Of a stretch of 43,361 nt of DNA, positions 7,119 to 15,270 are shown one piece after another. Source of the stretch: Planctomycetota bacterium (GTDB lineage Bacteria > Planctomycetota > Planctomycetia > Pirellulales > UBA1268). The notes beneath the pieces were generated by a model. It searched no databases and was not told the origin of the DNA. It was given only the letters and a program-made list of their open reading frames with translations. The number at the start of each line of letters is the position of its first letter. Position 1 is the first letter of the stretch. The stretch covers positions 1-43,361 of the forward strand of contig JAPOIM010000036.1 of assembly GCA_029978905.1 (NCBI GenBank), read 5' to 3'. Position numbers and translations under genes: made by a program.

Positions 7119-8022
7119 AGCCTGCGAAAACCGTTCTCTTGGGTGGATGCAACGCCCCGACGACGGACCTAAGCATGGCCCACACACCCTCAGCGGCATG
7201 GGCTGCCGCCGCACAAACCTGGTGGGCTTGGGTGACACCCATCGCGTCGGGATTGGCAACGTTGGTGACCACGCTCGCGGCGGTCACCTGCATGCCCAGC
7301 CGCCGCGCATGAATGGCCTCCGGAACCGTGCTCATCCCCACCACGTCGCCGCCGATCCGGCGAAACATGCGGTATTCGGCACGGGTCTCGTAGGTCGGAC
7401 CACGCACATAGAGATAGACACCGCTCCGGCACCGGTACCCTGCCCCTGCGGCGGCCGCCACAGCCTGCGCCACGAGCGGCGGCATGTAGGTCTCCCGCTG
7501 CACACGGCCCGGTCGCGGATGCTCGCGAGCACCCGAGCCACGGCCTATGTCGCTTGCGTGGCAGAGCCGCACGAAGTCGATGTGGTCGCGGAGCACGACG
7601 AGATCGCCCGGTTGCATCTGCGGGTCGAGGCCCCCGGCGGCATTGGTCAGCAACAGATGCTCCACCCCAAGCGCCCCCAGAAGGTCGACACCGCGGCAGA
7701 GCACATCGGCCGGAAACCCTTCGTAGCCGTGCACGCGCCCCTGCAGCACAACCACGGGCATGCCGCCGAGCCGTCCGCTGACGATCCTCCCAGCATGGCC
7801 GATCGCCGTGGACGCCGGCAGGTAACCCGTTTCTTGGGAAGGCATCGCAAAGACTTCGGAGAGTCGGTCGGCGAGTTCGCCGAGGCCCGTGCCGAGCACC
7901 ACCCCCACCCGGCCCTGCGCACCACCCGCCGCGAGAAATCGGGCGGCCGCCTCCTGGGCACCACCACGAGGCACCGCCATCCGTGGGCGAGCCACGGCAT
8001 CGTCTGCGAGAGCGTGAGGCAT
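7099..8022 (-). CDS. punA: Purine nucleoside phosphorylase (trimeric, PNP-I type)
   Basis: The product cleaves inosine/guanosine-type nucleosides with phosphate in purine salvage. The 307 residues carry the trimeric-PNP blocks in order: GVVLGTGLGELAD (phosphate loop), STAIGHAG, GRVHGYEGF, LLTNAAGGL, DHIDF, GVYLYVRGPTYETRAEYR and a substrate-loop VVTNVANP, whose Asn is expected in guanine-specific enzymes. The start at 8022 follows GGAAGGGAAGGA. The frame remains open upstream, but those residues are not family-like. It is divergent from dapA, with 109 nt between the starts. The last codons overlap the repeat array controlling the next minus-strand gene. Confidence 0.93.
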   Translation of the reverse strand: MPHALADDAVARPRMAVPRGGAQEAAARFLAAGGAQGRVGVVLGTGLGELADRLSEVFAMPSQETGYLPASTAIGHAGRIVSGRLGGMPVVVLQGRVHGYEGFPADVLCRGVDLLGALGVEHLLLTNAAGGLDPQMQPGDLVVLRDHIDFVRLCHASDIGRGSGAREHPRPGRVQRETYMPPLVAQAVAAAAGAGYRCRSGVYLYVRGPTYETRAEYRMFRRIGGDVVGMSTVPEAIHARRLGMQVTAASVVTNVANPDAMGVTQAHQVCAAAAHAAEGVWAMLRSVVGALHPPKRTVFAGSLTQGS

Positions 8023-8074
8023 TCCTTCCCTTCCATGAGAATCGTGGCGACAGGCCGCAAGACACGCCGGGGCT

Positions 8075-8103
8075 TTGCTCCAGCCACGCCGAAATCGTAT
8101 CCT
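8075..8103 (+). promoter_or_regulatory. Candidate promoter of dapA
   Basis: TTGCTC (8075-8080) and TATCCT (8098-8103) are spaced 17 nt, predicting a start near 8110 and a 20-nt leader containing the AAGGAGAA ribosome-binding site. Confidence 0.45.
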
Positions 8104-8131
8104 CGCAGCCTTCTCAAGGAGAATTCCACCC

Positions 8132-9052
8132 ATGGCAGCAGCCGCGTCGACCACCCCCGCAACCCGTGCCGAGCGATTCGCAGGCCTCTCGGTAGCCCTC
8201 GTCACGCCCTTCAAGGATGGGCGCGTGGACGAAGCGAAAATGCGGGAGCAGATCGACTTTCAGGTCGCCGCTGGCACCACCTGCATCTGCCCCGTCGGCA
8301 CCACCGGCGAGTCGCCGACGCTCACGCACGAAGAACACGACCGCGTGATTGCCGACAGCATCCAGGCTGCGGGTGGCCGGATCCTGGTGATGCCCGGCAC
8401 CGGCAGCAACTCCACGGCCGAAGCCCTGCGGCTCTCGAAGCATGCGGCCAAGGAAGGTGCCGACGCCGTGCTTGTGGTCGGCCCCTACTACAACCGCCCC
8501 ACGCAGCAGGGCATCTACGAACACTTCAAGGCCATCGCCGAAGCGATCGACATCCCGGTATGTGTCTACAACATCCCCGCTCGCACCGGTCGCAACATCG
8601 AACCGGAAACGATTCAGCGTCTCGCCGAGATTCCCGGCATCGACCTGCTCAAGGAAGCGACCGGCTCGATGGACCAGGCCTCGCAGATCATCGGCACCAC
8701 CGACCTGACGGTCCTCTCCGGTGACGACAGCATGACGCTGCCGCTGCTCTCGATCGGTGGCCGCGGGGTGGTGTCGGTGGTGGGCAACCTCGTGCCCGCC
8801 GACATGATCGCGCTTCTGGCTGCCTTTGACGCGGGTGACCTTGCCGCCGCGCGCGACTGGCACCACAAGCTCTTTAGCCTCTGCCGCGACCTGCTCGGGC
8901 TCGCGAGCAACCCGATTCCGATCAAGGCCGCCATGCAGATGGTGGGACGCGACACGGGTGACGTGCGGCTTCCGCTGGTGCCCCTCGACGACGCCGGTCG
9001 CCAGCGGCTCGAGGCCGTGCTCGCCGCCTATGGCAACGTGCCGCGGGCCTAA
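8132..9052 (+). CDS. dapA: 4-hydroxy-tetrahydrodipicolinate synthase
   Basis: The product condenses pyruvate with aspartate semialdehyde in lysine and diaminopimelate synthesis. The 306-residue TIM barrel has the Schiff-base lysine K174 in LLKEATGS, the catalytic tyrosines Y120 (GPYYNRP) and Y146 (VYNIPARTG), and the GTTGESPTL threonine loop. These line up with E. coli K161, Y107 and Y133 at a constant offset of 13. The start at 8132 was chosen over upstream codons because AAGGAGAA lies eight bases before it. The gene converges on the beta-RFAP synthase gene with only six bases between the stop codons. No other lysine genes are near. Confidence 0.96.
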   Translation: MAAAASTTPATRAERFAGLSVALVTPFKDGRVDEAKMREQIDFQVAAGTTCICPVGTTGESPTLTHEEHDRVIADSIQAAGGRILVMPGTGSNSTAEALRLSKHAAKEGADAVLVVGPYYNRPTQQGIYEHFKAIAEAIDIPVCVYNIPARTGRNIEPETIQRLAEIPGIDLLKEATGSMDQASQIIGTTDLTVLSGDDSMTLPLLSIGGRGVVSVVGNLVPADMIALLAAFDAGDLAAARDWHHKLFSLCRDLLGLASNPIPIKAAMQMVGRDTGDVRLPLVPLDDAGRQRLEAVLAAYGNVPRA

Positions 9053-9058
9053 GCCGCG

Positions 9059-10129
9059 TCAGGCAACGACGCGAACGCTTGCCCCATCGTTGTCGAAACG
9101 GGCGATCCAGGTGTCGAACTGATCGCGGAGCTTTAAGCGGTCGAGTTGCTCAAGCACCTCGCCGGCCTGTTCAAGCGTTTTGCAGCAGCCCATGACCGCC
9201 GGGCCCCAACTGCTCTGAGCCGCCCCCCGCACGCCAAGTTCGCGGAGCAGTTCAAGCAGGTCGGCAATCGCTTCGGCGTGCGGAAGCGTGGACGACGCCG
9301 CCTCAAACGGCTTGCCGGCGAGAGTGCCGTAGGCGTTCAGAGCTTCGCAGAAGCCGTCGTAGGAGCCCTCGCTCGCCGCAGGCAACAGGTCGAGCAAGGC
9401 AATCCGTGCGAGCTCGGCCGAAACCTCCCGTGGCACCGGAGGCAGGGCCGAAAAGGCCTTCCGTTCGGCCTCTCCCCAGAAGCCCACCGCATCCTTCTGC
9501 ACCAGCACCAGGCACCGCCAGGCGGATGGCAGCCGCACCCGCGACACCATGGGGGACAGCCGCGTGGGCGCCTTCTTTGCTTTCTCGCCCGTGTAGCGAC
9601 CACTTTCCACGATCAGACCGCCACGCGTGAAGCCGTGGATCCCCACGCAAGACCGCTTGCCGCGAGCCACCGCGTCGGCCAGATGGAGCACTTCCGAGCG
9701 GTCAAAAAAGTATTCTTCCTGCGGCTCACTCGCCGCCCGGCGCCAGAGATGCCACATCCCCGCAGCGACTGCCAAGCCCAGCTGCGTGCCACTCCCAAGC
9801 CCGACGTGCTCGCGGGGAGCCGAGGCGATCTCAACGGCCACGCCCTCGTCGCTGCGAAAGTTCCAGTGCCGGGCCGCGTCTTTGGCAAACCACACCGCTC
9901 GATCAGCGAGCGGCCCTTGGGCGGAGATCTCCGTCGCCGGTTTCATCCGCAGATGAATCCCGGGCCGATCCACCATCACGCCCACGCCACCGTACGACCG
10001 CACCTGCTCATCCCCGAAGGAGAACATCCCGATGTGCAGCCGTGAGGGCGTGCGGATTTCGATTTCTCGGGCTGCCGCCTCACGCGGCGCCCCACCAGTC
10101 AGTCCAAATGCATCAGATCGTGAAACCAT
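9059..10129 (-). CDS. Beta-ribofuranosylaminobenzene 5'-phosphate synthase (GHMP-kinase fold)
   Basis: In archaea and methylotrophs this enzyme condenses p-aminobenzoate with PRPP, releasing CO2 and PPi, the first committed step of H4MPT synthesis. The 356-residue product shows the GHMP fold: N-terminal EIEIRTPSRLHIGMFSFGDE (residues about 20-38), YGGVGVMVDRP and the glycine loop EHVGLGSGTQLGLAVA. A later RGGLIVESGRY also fits the family. The start is taken at 10129; the frame is open further but without similarity. It is the last gene of the H4MPT/pABA operon, 67 nt after DUF447. pabA and pabB upstream provide the route to its aromatic substrate. Confidence 0.9.
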   Translation of the reverse strand: MVSRSDAFGLTGGAPREAAAREIEIRTPSRLHIGMFSFGDEQVRSYGGVGVMVDRPGIHLRMKPATEISAQGPLADRAVWFAKDAARHWNFRSDEGVAVEIASAPREHVGLGSGTQLGLAVAAGMWHLWRRAASEPQEEYFFDRSEVLHLADAVARGKRSCVGIHGFTRGGLIVESGRYTGEKAKKAPTRLSPMVSRVRLPSAWRCLVLVQKDAVGFWGEAERKAFSALPPVPREVSAELARIALLDLLPAASEGSYDGFCEALNAYGTLAGKPFEAASSTLPHAEAIADLLELLRELGVRGAAQSSWGPAVMGCCKTLEQAGEVLEQLDRLKLRDQFDTWIARFDNDGASVRVVA

Positions 10130-10196
10130 GCAGACAGTAGAAGCCGCATCCGTCGCGACAACAAGCCTGCAGGACGAAAGCAGACGAAGCGGCGGC

Positions 10197-10769
10197 TTAG
10201 CGGGCCCGTTCTCGCAGCATTTCAAAGGCCTCCCGCTCCGCTGCACCGCCGGTCTTCTCCACGAGCACAGCCAGTGGCTCAAGCTGCCGGGCGATCTCCT
10301 CACGCTCGATCAGCCCCAAGCGACTGATCAGAATCGCTCCCTCGATCACCGCATGCACGGCGCGGTTGAGCCCACGAAACGGCCTGCCGACGTGCGACGC
10401 AACGACCTCGGCCACAAACGACCCACGCTGCGACGCGGTGTCGGCTTCGATCACCCGAAACTCATGGGCCACGCACGCCTCTTCCAGCACAAACCCTCGC
10501 ACCACGTGTGCAGGCCGCGTGGGCAGCGACAGGTTCTCGCCCAGTACGAGTTTGGCAAACAGCAACGCATCGTCGGTGACGTGAAACACGCCCTCACCGT
10601 GGGCCGCGAGGTTGGCAAACGTGCTGCTCGTGGCGAAGGGCTTGAGCGTGAGCCGGGCGAGCGACCCGCTCTCGGCATCGATGTCGGCCTCATCGATGTG
10701 CGGCCCCATCGGTGCCGCATGACACGCACCGCTTGGCCCAACCGTGGTCACGATCCCTTCAAGAATCAT
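10197..10769 (-). CDS. DUF447 family protein
   Basis: A 190-residue cytoplasmic protein beginning MILEGIVTTVGPSG. The pattern of an N-terminal flavin-reductase-like split barrel, the central ARLTLKPFATSSTFANL and FHVTDDALLFAK blocks, and the helical end (REEIARQLEPLAVLVEK) matches my memory of DUF447. That family co-occurs with H4MPT biosynthesis genes in methanogens, methylotrophs and planctomycetes. The biochemical role is unknown. A step in H4MPT assembly is inferred from its position between pabA (29 nt upstream) and beta-RFAP synthase. The first family-like residue is the ATG at 10769; residues before it are not conserved-looking. Confidence 0.85.
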   Translation of the reverse strand: MILEGIVTTVGPSGACHAAPMGPHIDEADIDAESGSLARLTLKPFATSSTFANLAAHGEGVFHVTDDALLFAKLVLGENLSLPTRPAHVVRGFVLEEACVAHEFRVIEADTASQRGSFVAEVVASHVGRPFRGLNRAVHAVIEGAILISRLGLIEREEIARQLEPLAVLVEKTGGAAEREAFEMLRERAR

Positions 10770-10798
10770 CGCCCTGCTCACACTCCCGCCAACAACGC

Positions 10799-11485
10799 TT
10801 AGAAGGTCACGACACCGGTCGGTTCGGGCGTGATCACCGGACGCACCCACTCCCCTTCCGCAAGCGGCTCTGGATCATGATGCGCGATGCCCGCGAGTGA
10901 GAGGAAGTTGGCCAGCAGGTGGTAGCCATATTCCGAGAGAATCGCCTCGGGATGAAACTGCACTCCGTAGAGCCCACCTGCCTCATCGGCGATCGCCATC
11001 ACGGTGCCTTGGTCGTCACGAGCGGTGACGGCGAGCTCCGCTGGGAGCGAGGATTCATCGACCACCAGCGAGTGGTAGCGACATCCGGCGAACGGACTGG
11101 GCACACCCTGAAAGAGCCCCGTGCCCGCGTGATGCATCCTGCTCGTGCGGCCATGCATCGGCTCCACCGCCCGCACCACCTTCGCCCCACACGCCGCAGC
11201 GATCGCTTGATGCCCCAGGCACACGCCAAGCACGGGCACGGTGCCTCGCGCCCACCGAACCGCCTCGACCGAGATCCCCGCTTCGCTCGGCGTGCACGGC
11301 CCTGGTGAGATCACGATCGCCGACGGCCGCATCGCCGCCACCGCTTCAAGCGTTGTGTCGTGCGCCGGCACCACCTCCACCGCCACGTTCCGCACCAACC
11401 GTGCGAAATACCGCGCGAGGTTAAACACAAAGCTATCCCGGTTGTCGATCACCACCACCGGACCGGGTGCGTGCGCGACGGTCAT
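10799..11485 (-). CDS. pabA: Aminodeoxychorismate synthase glutamine amidotransferase (component II)
   Basis: A class-I glutamine amidotransferase that supplies ammonia to PabB. The 228 residues contain the oxyanion motif SPGPCTPSEAG, the nucleophile C89 in GVCLGHQ, and H178 and E180 of the triad in GVQFHPE. The start ATG overlaps the pabB stop by 4 bp (ATGA), so translation is probably coupled. TrpG and PabA are not separable by sequence alone. The partner next door carries the PabB-type PIKGT lysine, which argues for pABA synthesis here. The tail after LANFLSLAG is about 30 residues longer than usual. Confidence 0.93.
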   Translation of the reverse strand: MTVAHAPGPVVVIDNRDSFVFNLARYFARLVRNVAVEVVPAHDTTLEAVAAMRPSAIVISPGPCTPSEAGISVEAVRWARGTVPVLGVCLGHQAIAAACGAKVVRAVEPMHGRTSRMHHAGTGLFQGVPSPFAGCRYHSLVVDESSLPAELAVTARDDQGTVMAIADEAGGLYGVQFHPEAILSEYGYHLLANFLSLAGIAHHDPEPLAEGEWVRPVITPEPTGVVTF

Positions 11486-13026
11486 GCCCCCGCTCCTTTC
11501 ACCGCCTGCAACACCCGCAGCATGCCCTCAGCCTTATGCAACGTTTCGGCATACTCATCGGCAGGCTGGCTGGCCACGGTGATACCGCCCCCAGCCGAAA
11601 AGGTGAGAGAGCCTTCGGCCGCCACAAAGGTGCGGATGAGGATGTTGAAGTCGGCCGAACCATCGCAGGAGAGGTAGCCAATCGAACCGCAGTAGGGCCC
11701 ACGGGCAAGGCCCTCCAGTTCCGAGATGATCTCGCACGCACGCTGCTTGGGGGCACCGGTCACGCTGCCCCCCGGGCTCACCGCCGCGAGGCAATCCACC
11801 GGCGACGCCGACGCCACCAACCGCCCCGCTACGACCGACACGAGGTGCTGCACGTAGGCATACCGCTCCAGCCGGCAAAGGGCCTCCACCCGCACACTCT
11901 CCGGCTCGCACACGCGGGAGAGATCGTTGCGAACCAGGTCGACGATCATCACGTTCTCGGCCCGATCTTTCTCACTCGCATCAAGCTCGGCTCCGGCGTA
12001 GAGATCGGCCTCAGGGCTCCGCAGCACCCGTCGCGTGCCCTTGATGGGATGCATCCGCGCTACTGGCCGCGGTGCGTGCGAAAGCTGCAGCAGCCGCTCC
12101 GGCGAACTCGAAACGATCCATTCACCGTGCCCAAGCCCACGGCCAGAAAGATCCAGCACCGCGGCAAACGGTGCGGCATTGATCCGCCTCGCCGCCAGGT
12201 GGAGCGCGGCCGCGGACGGTCGCGTCGCCACCGCAAACCGCTGGGCCAGGTTCACCTGAAAGATGTCACCGCGTCGGATCAACTCCACAGCGTCTGCCAC
12301 CATCCGGCCGTAGCTCTCGGCGGTGTGGGTCGCGAGGATCTCCGGCGAGCCCGCCAGCGGCACCTCTTGCCCAGCGGGAATCACCGCAGGAGCGGCGCCA
12401 TTCGGTACCTCGCAGGGCACATGTCGCGATCCCAACCGAGCAAGCATCCCCTCGGCCCGCTGGATCGCCCGTGCAAGCCTGGCAGCCGGGCCCCCTCCCG
12501 CGTCGTCGCCTCCCGCAAAACCCTGCGAGATCAGCCAGCCACGCGTCCGTGCGTGGTCGAAGGCAAACACCACGTCGTAGAGGGGCATCATGAGCGATGG
12601 CGTCGCGGGCGCTGCGAGCGGCACCGGTTGCCCCAGGAGCGCGAGGCCGTGGTCGTAGGAGAGCAGTCCCGCATAGCCGCCTTGAAAGGGTGGCAGCCCT
12701 GGGATCGTCGGTGTGGTGAGCTGCGTCAGCCTCCGCGCGAGATCGGCGAGCACAGCCTGGGCTTCGTGGGTGGAGTCTGGCTTCGGGCAGCCGAGCGTCT
12801 CCAGCGGATCAGCCGCCAAAAATGAGAACCGGGCCAAGCCATGGCGTTCATCAACACTCCCTGTGCCGGTCGGACTGCTATCGAGAAAGAGCAGCCCCGG
12901 CACACTCGCCAACCTGGCAAAGAGATCGCAGGCCTCCACGCCCTCGGCCAGTTCGGCAACCAACGTGCCACTGGCAGTGCTCCAGCACCGCGAGATCCAC
13001 TCCGAGGCCAGCAGCAGCGGCGTCAT
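11482..13026 (-). CDS. pabB: Aminodeoxychorismate synthase component I
   Basis: The product converts chorismate plus ammonia to 4-amino-4-deoxychorismate, the precursor of p-aminobenzoate. The 514-residue protein has the chorismate-binding core with HPIKGTRR (K329), the lysine that distinguishes PabB from anthranilate synthase (PIAGT). It is followed by DRAENVMIVDLVRND, GGSVTGAPK and YCGSIGYLS. An N-terminal ADC synthase domain with FQGGYAGLLSYD (about 114-125) is present. It overlaps the upstream DUF6513 gene by 4 bp and pabA by 4 bp. No pabC lyase is in the window. Product pABA could feed both folate and H4MPT. Confidence 0.93.
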   Translation of the reverse strand: MTPLLLASEWISRCWSTASGTLVAELAEGVEACDLFARLASVPGLLFLDSSPTGTGSVDERHGLARFSFLAADPLETLGCPKPDSTHEAQAVLADLARRLTQLTTPTIPGLPPFQGGYAGLLSYDHGLALLGQPVPLAAPATPSLMMPLYDVVFAFDHARTRGWLISQGFAGGDDAGGGPAARLARAIQRAEGMLARLGSRHVPCEVPNGAAPAVIPAGQEVPLAGSPEILATHTAESYGRMVADAVELIRRGDIFQVNLAQRFAVATRPSAAALHLAARRINAAPFAAVLDLSGRGLGHGEWIVSSSPERLLQLSHAPRPVARMHPIKGTRRVLRSPEADLYAGAELDASEKDRAENVMIVDLVRNDLSRVCEPESVRVEALCRLERYAYVQHLVSVVAGRLVASASPVDCLAAVSPGGSVTGAPKQRACEIISELEGLARGPYCGSIGYLSCDGSADFNILIRTFVAAEGSLTFSAGGGITVASQPADEYAETLHKAEGMLRVLQAVKGAGA

Positions 13027-14462
13027 CGCGGCTCCTCCAAGTCGCTCTGAAAGCCCCCGCGCTTCGCTGCCTCGGCCGCCTGATGGCTCGGGCCATGCCC
13101 CTCCTCCGCCTGGGTGAGATGCCCCCAGTCGAGCGGCTGATCCTGCCGGTAGTCCTTACCCAGGGTGAGGGCGGTCACGGCCTTGGCCATCTCATATCCC
13201 AGATAGAAGGCATGCGAGGGATCGACATCACGTCGCCCCGCGTCGGCGAGCTGAGAAAAGAGCGCAAACGGATCACGCGACTTCAGGTGCAGCCCCGCGC
13301 CCACCAGATGCAACTGCCCTCCCTCCGCAAACACGCGAAAGTTCGGGTCGCGGATGCTCGCAGCGAGGTGCGCAAGCGTCTCTTCCCCAAACGCTTGCGG
13401 GCGACCACCGCGGAGGGTCACAAGCCCCGGCTCCAGATGCTTGGGTAGCGTGCGGTGCGTGACCGCATGGTGCACAAGCCGGCGGCCCAGGTCGCACTCC
13501 CGCACGCTCGACCGCGCCCAGTGAATGACCTCGGTGGTCAAGATGGAGCGAATCCCCACCTCCTGACAAAACCCGAGGAGCATCACGTTGACGCCCGCGG
13601 AGTCGACATCGGTGAGCTCCGTGAGGTTACCGGTGCCCATCATCATCTCGGCGTCTGGATAGCGACGCCGGACATCGAGGTAGCGCCCCAGGCTCTCGGC
13701 AAACCCAAACCCGATCGGCTCAAGCACAGGATCCAGACGGTGCCGCACACCATCCCGCACGAGCCGTTGCACGGTGGCGTCAAAGCCTTCGAGCGTGGAG
13801 GGCACGTCTGGCACGACCACCACCTCCACCCCCCAGTCGACGGCACGGTGCGCATTGGACGAGTTGACCGAGAGCACAAGCTCCGCACCGGCTTGGGTCG
13901 CCGCCGCCACTTCCTCAGCATCAAAGGAATCAATTGAAACGCGCAGCCCCGCATCACGCAGCGCCCGCACAACGTCACCCACCTCGCCCCAACCCCCTTC
14001 GGGGTCGGCCCCGAGGTCGATCATGTCGGCCCCGTCGTGGGCGAGCCGCAACGCCTCCGCGAGAATCTGCTGCCGCGAGAGCCGCGGGGCGTGATTGATC
14101 TCAGCGAGAATCTGAATGTCGTAGCGGCCGTAGTCGCCGCGCCCAGCAGCCTTCTGCCCAAAAAACACATCGAGCTGCCGCAGGTCGGCCGGGCCGCGTT
14201 CCACCGGCACACCAGCAACCCGCTCCACCTCGTCGAGCGCTCCGCTGCAGAGCCCCGGCAGGATCACCCGCGACGTGCCCGGCGGCACCTGCATCCGGCG
14301 GGCCACCAACTTGGTGGTGAGCAGCGCCGCGACAGTCACGTTGAGCACATCGACGGTGTAGTCGAAGCCCACCTTCGGCGCGAGTGTGGCCAGGATCGCA
14401 CGGAGCGAGGGCTCCGCCAGCCGGCCGGTCACGAAATGGATGCGTTCACGAGGGTGTTCCAC
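13023..14462 (-). CDS. DUF6513 / dihydropteroate synthase-like protein
   Basis: A 479-residue protein. The N-terminal ~130 residues (IHFVTGRLAEPSLRAIL...) are a domain found with archaeal-type pteroate synthases. Residues about 120-350 form a DHPS-like TIM barrel with DGADMIDLGADPEG, RVSIDSFDAEEV, LVLSVNSSNA and the late MMMGTGNLTELTDVDSAGVN. The Asn/Asp and 'SIDS' positions resemble pterin-binding proteins. The C-terminal ~120 residues are family-specific. It is the natural candidate for joining the hydroxymethylpterin to the ribofuranosyl-aminobenzene phosphate; this is inference. It overlaps pabB by 4 bp and the SDR gene by 17 bp, suggesting coordinated translation. Confidence 0.85.
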   Translation of the reverse strand: MEHPRERIHFVTGRLAEPSLRAILATLAPKVGFDYTVDVLNVTVAALLTTKLVARRMQVPPGTSRVILPGLCSGALDEVERVAGVPVERGPADLRQLDVFFGQKAAGRGDYGRYDIQILAEINHAPRLSRQQILAEALRLAHDGADMIDLGADPEGGWGEVGDVVRALRDAGLRVSIDSFDAEEVAAATQAGAELVLSVNSSNAHRAVDWGVEVVVVPDVPSTLEGFDATVQRLVRDGVRHRLDPVLEPIGFGFAESLGRYLDVRRRYPDAEMMMGTGNLTELTDVDSAGVNVMLLGFCQEVGIRSILTTEVIHWARSSVRECDLGRRLVHHAVTHRTLPKHLEPGLVTLRGGRPQAFGEETLAHLAASIRDPNFRVFAEGGQLHLVGAGLHLKSRDPFALFSQLADAGRRDVDPSHAFYLGYEMAKAVTALTLGKDYRQDQPLDWGHLTQAEEGHGPSHQAAEAAKRGGFQSDLEEPR

Positions 14463-15270
14463 GATCAGAGTGTTCCACCGCGGGGCCCTCAGGGAAAGGT
14501 GCCCGCCGAAAGCCGCCGTTGACGGGGAGCACCTGCCCGGTCACCCAACTCGCCTCCGGCGACACGAGCCAGCAGACCGCCGCCGCCACATCGGCAGGCT
14601 CCCCCCACCGGCCAAGCATCGCCTCACGGCGGGCCCGCGTTTGCCACACGTCGCTTGCCTGCTCCCCCCAGGCCGTACGGATCCAGCCAGGCGCCACGTT
14701 GTTGACCCGCACCGTCGGCCCCAGCGACCGCGCCAGGCTCCGGGTGAAGGCCATCACCGCGCCTTTTGTGGCAGCAAACAGCTGTCCGCTGTCTCCCTCC
14801 ATCCCCACCTCAGCCTGATCCCAGCCGATCGTCACCATCGCCCCACGGCCGCGGGCGTGCATCGCACTGCCGATGCGGCGAGCCATGGTGATCGTGCCGA
14901 GCACATCGACGGTGAGAAGGCTTGCGAGTTTTTCGTCAAAGTTGGCCGCGGCGGCCGCGCCAGTAAGCACGTCTGCTCCGGCCACCGCCACAAAGATGTC
15001 GAGCGCTGGCAGGGCCGCGAGCACCTGATCCGCCAGCCGCCCTGCCCCGCCTTCCTGGGAAAGATCTCCGAGGAACGTGCCCGCATGCCGCCCCATCTGG
15101 GCGAGCTCGGCCGCCACCTCGCTGGCCCTGTCTTCTGAACGACCATGCACCGCCACCTGGCAGCCAGCCTCGGCGAGCATGAGGGCGACCACTCGGCCGA
15201 TGCCGCGCGACGATCCACTGACAAACGCCGTTTGCCCCGCGAGGGTGGCTCCTGCGGCGGAGTCGGTCAT
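14446..15270 (-). CDS. SDR-fold protein with degenerate catalytic residues
   Basis: A 274-residue short-chain dehydrogenase fold. The nucleotide-binding motif GSSRGIG (residues 19-25) is intact, and VNNVAPGWIRTAWG and VTGQVLPVNGGF are typical. The catalytic YxxxK reads F165-A-A-T-K169, so the Tyr is Phe. The Ser expected 13 residues earlier is Gln152 within GWDQAE, and the NNAG loop reads VAVAGAD. It may therefore bind NAD(P) without ordinary SDR chemistry, or use a different mechanism as in some pterin-related reductases. The start overlaps the PQQ gene stop by 4 bp; the end overlaps DUF6513 by 17 bp. A role as pterin reductase or scaffold in H4MPT assembly is inference from the operon. Confidence 0.85.
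   Translation of the reverse strand: MTDSAAGATLAGQTAFVSGSSRGIGRVVALMLAEAGCQVAVHGRSEDRASEVAAELAQMGRHAGTFLGDLSQEGGAGRLADQVLAALPALDIFVAVAGADVLTGAAAAANFDEKLASLLTVDVLGTITMARRIGSAMHARGRGAMVTIGWDQAEVGMEGDSGQLFAATKGAVMAFTRSLARSLGPTVRVNNVAPGWIRTAWGEQASDVWQTRARREAMLGRWGEPADVAAAVCWLVSPEASWVTGQVLPVNGGFRRAPFPEGPAVEHSDRGTPS

Noticed and set aside
7108..8724. 538-codon plus-strand frame across punA and the start of dapA
   Set aside because: Antisense to a clear PNP and out of frame with dapA; composition is Arg/Pro/His-rich shadow sequence.
11467..12825. 452-codon frame antisense to pabB
   Set aside because: Shadow of pabB, with no recognisable motif.
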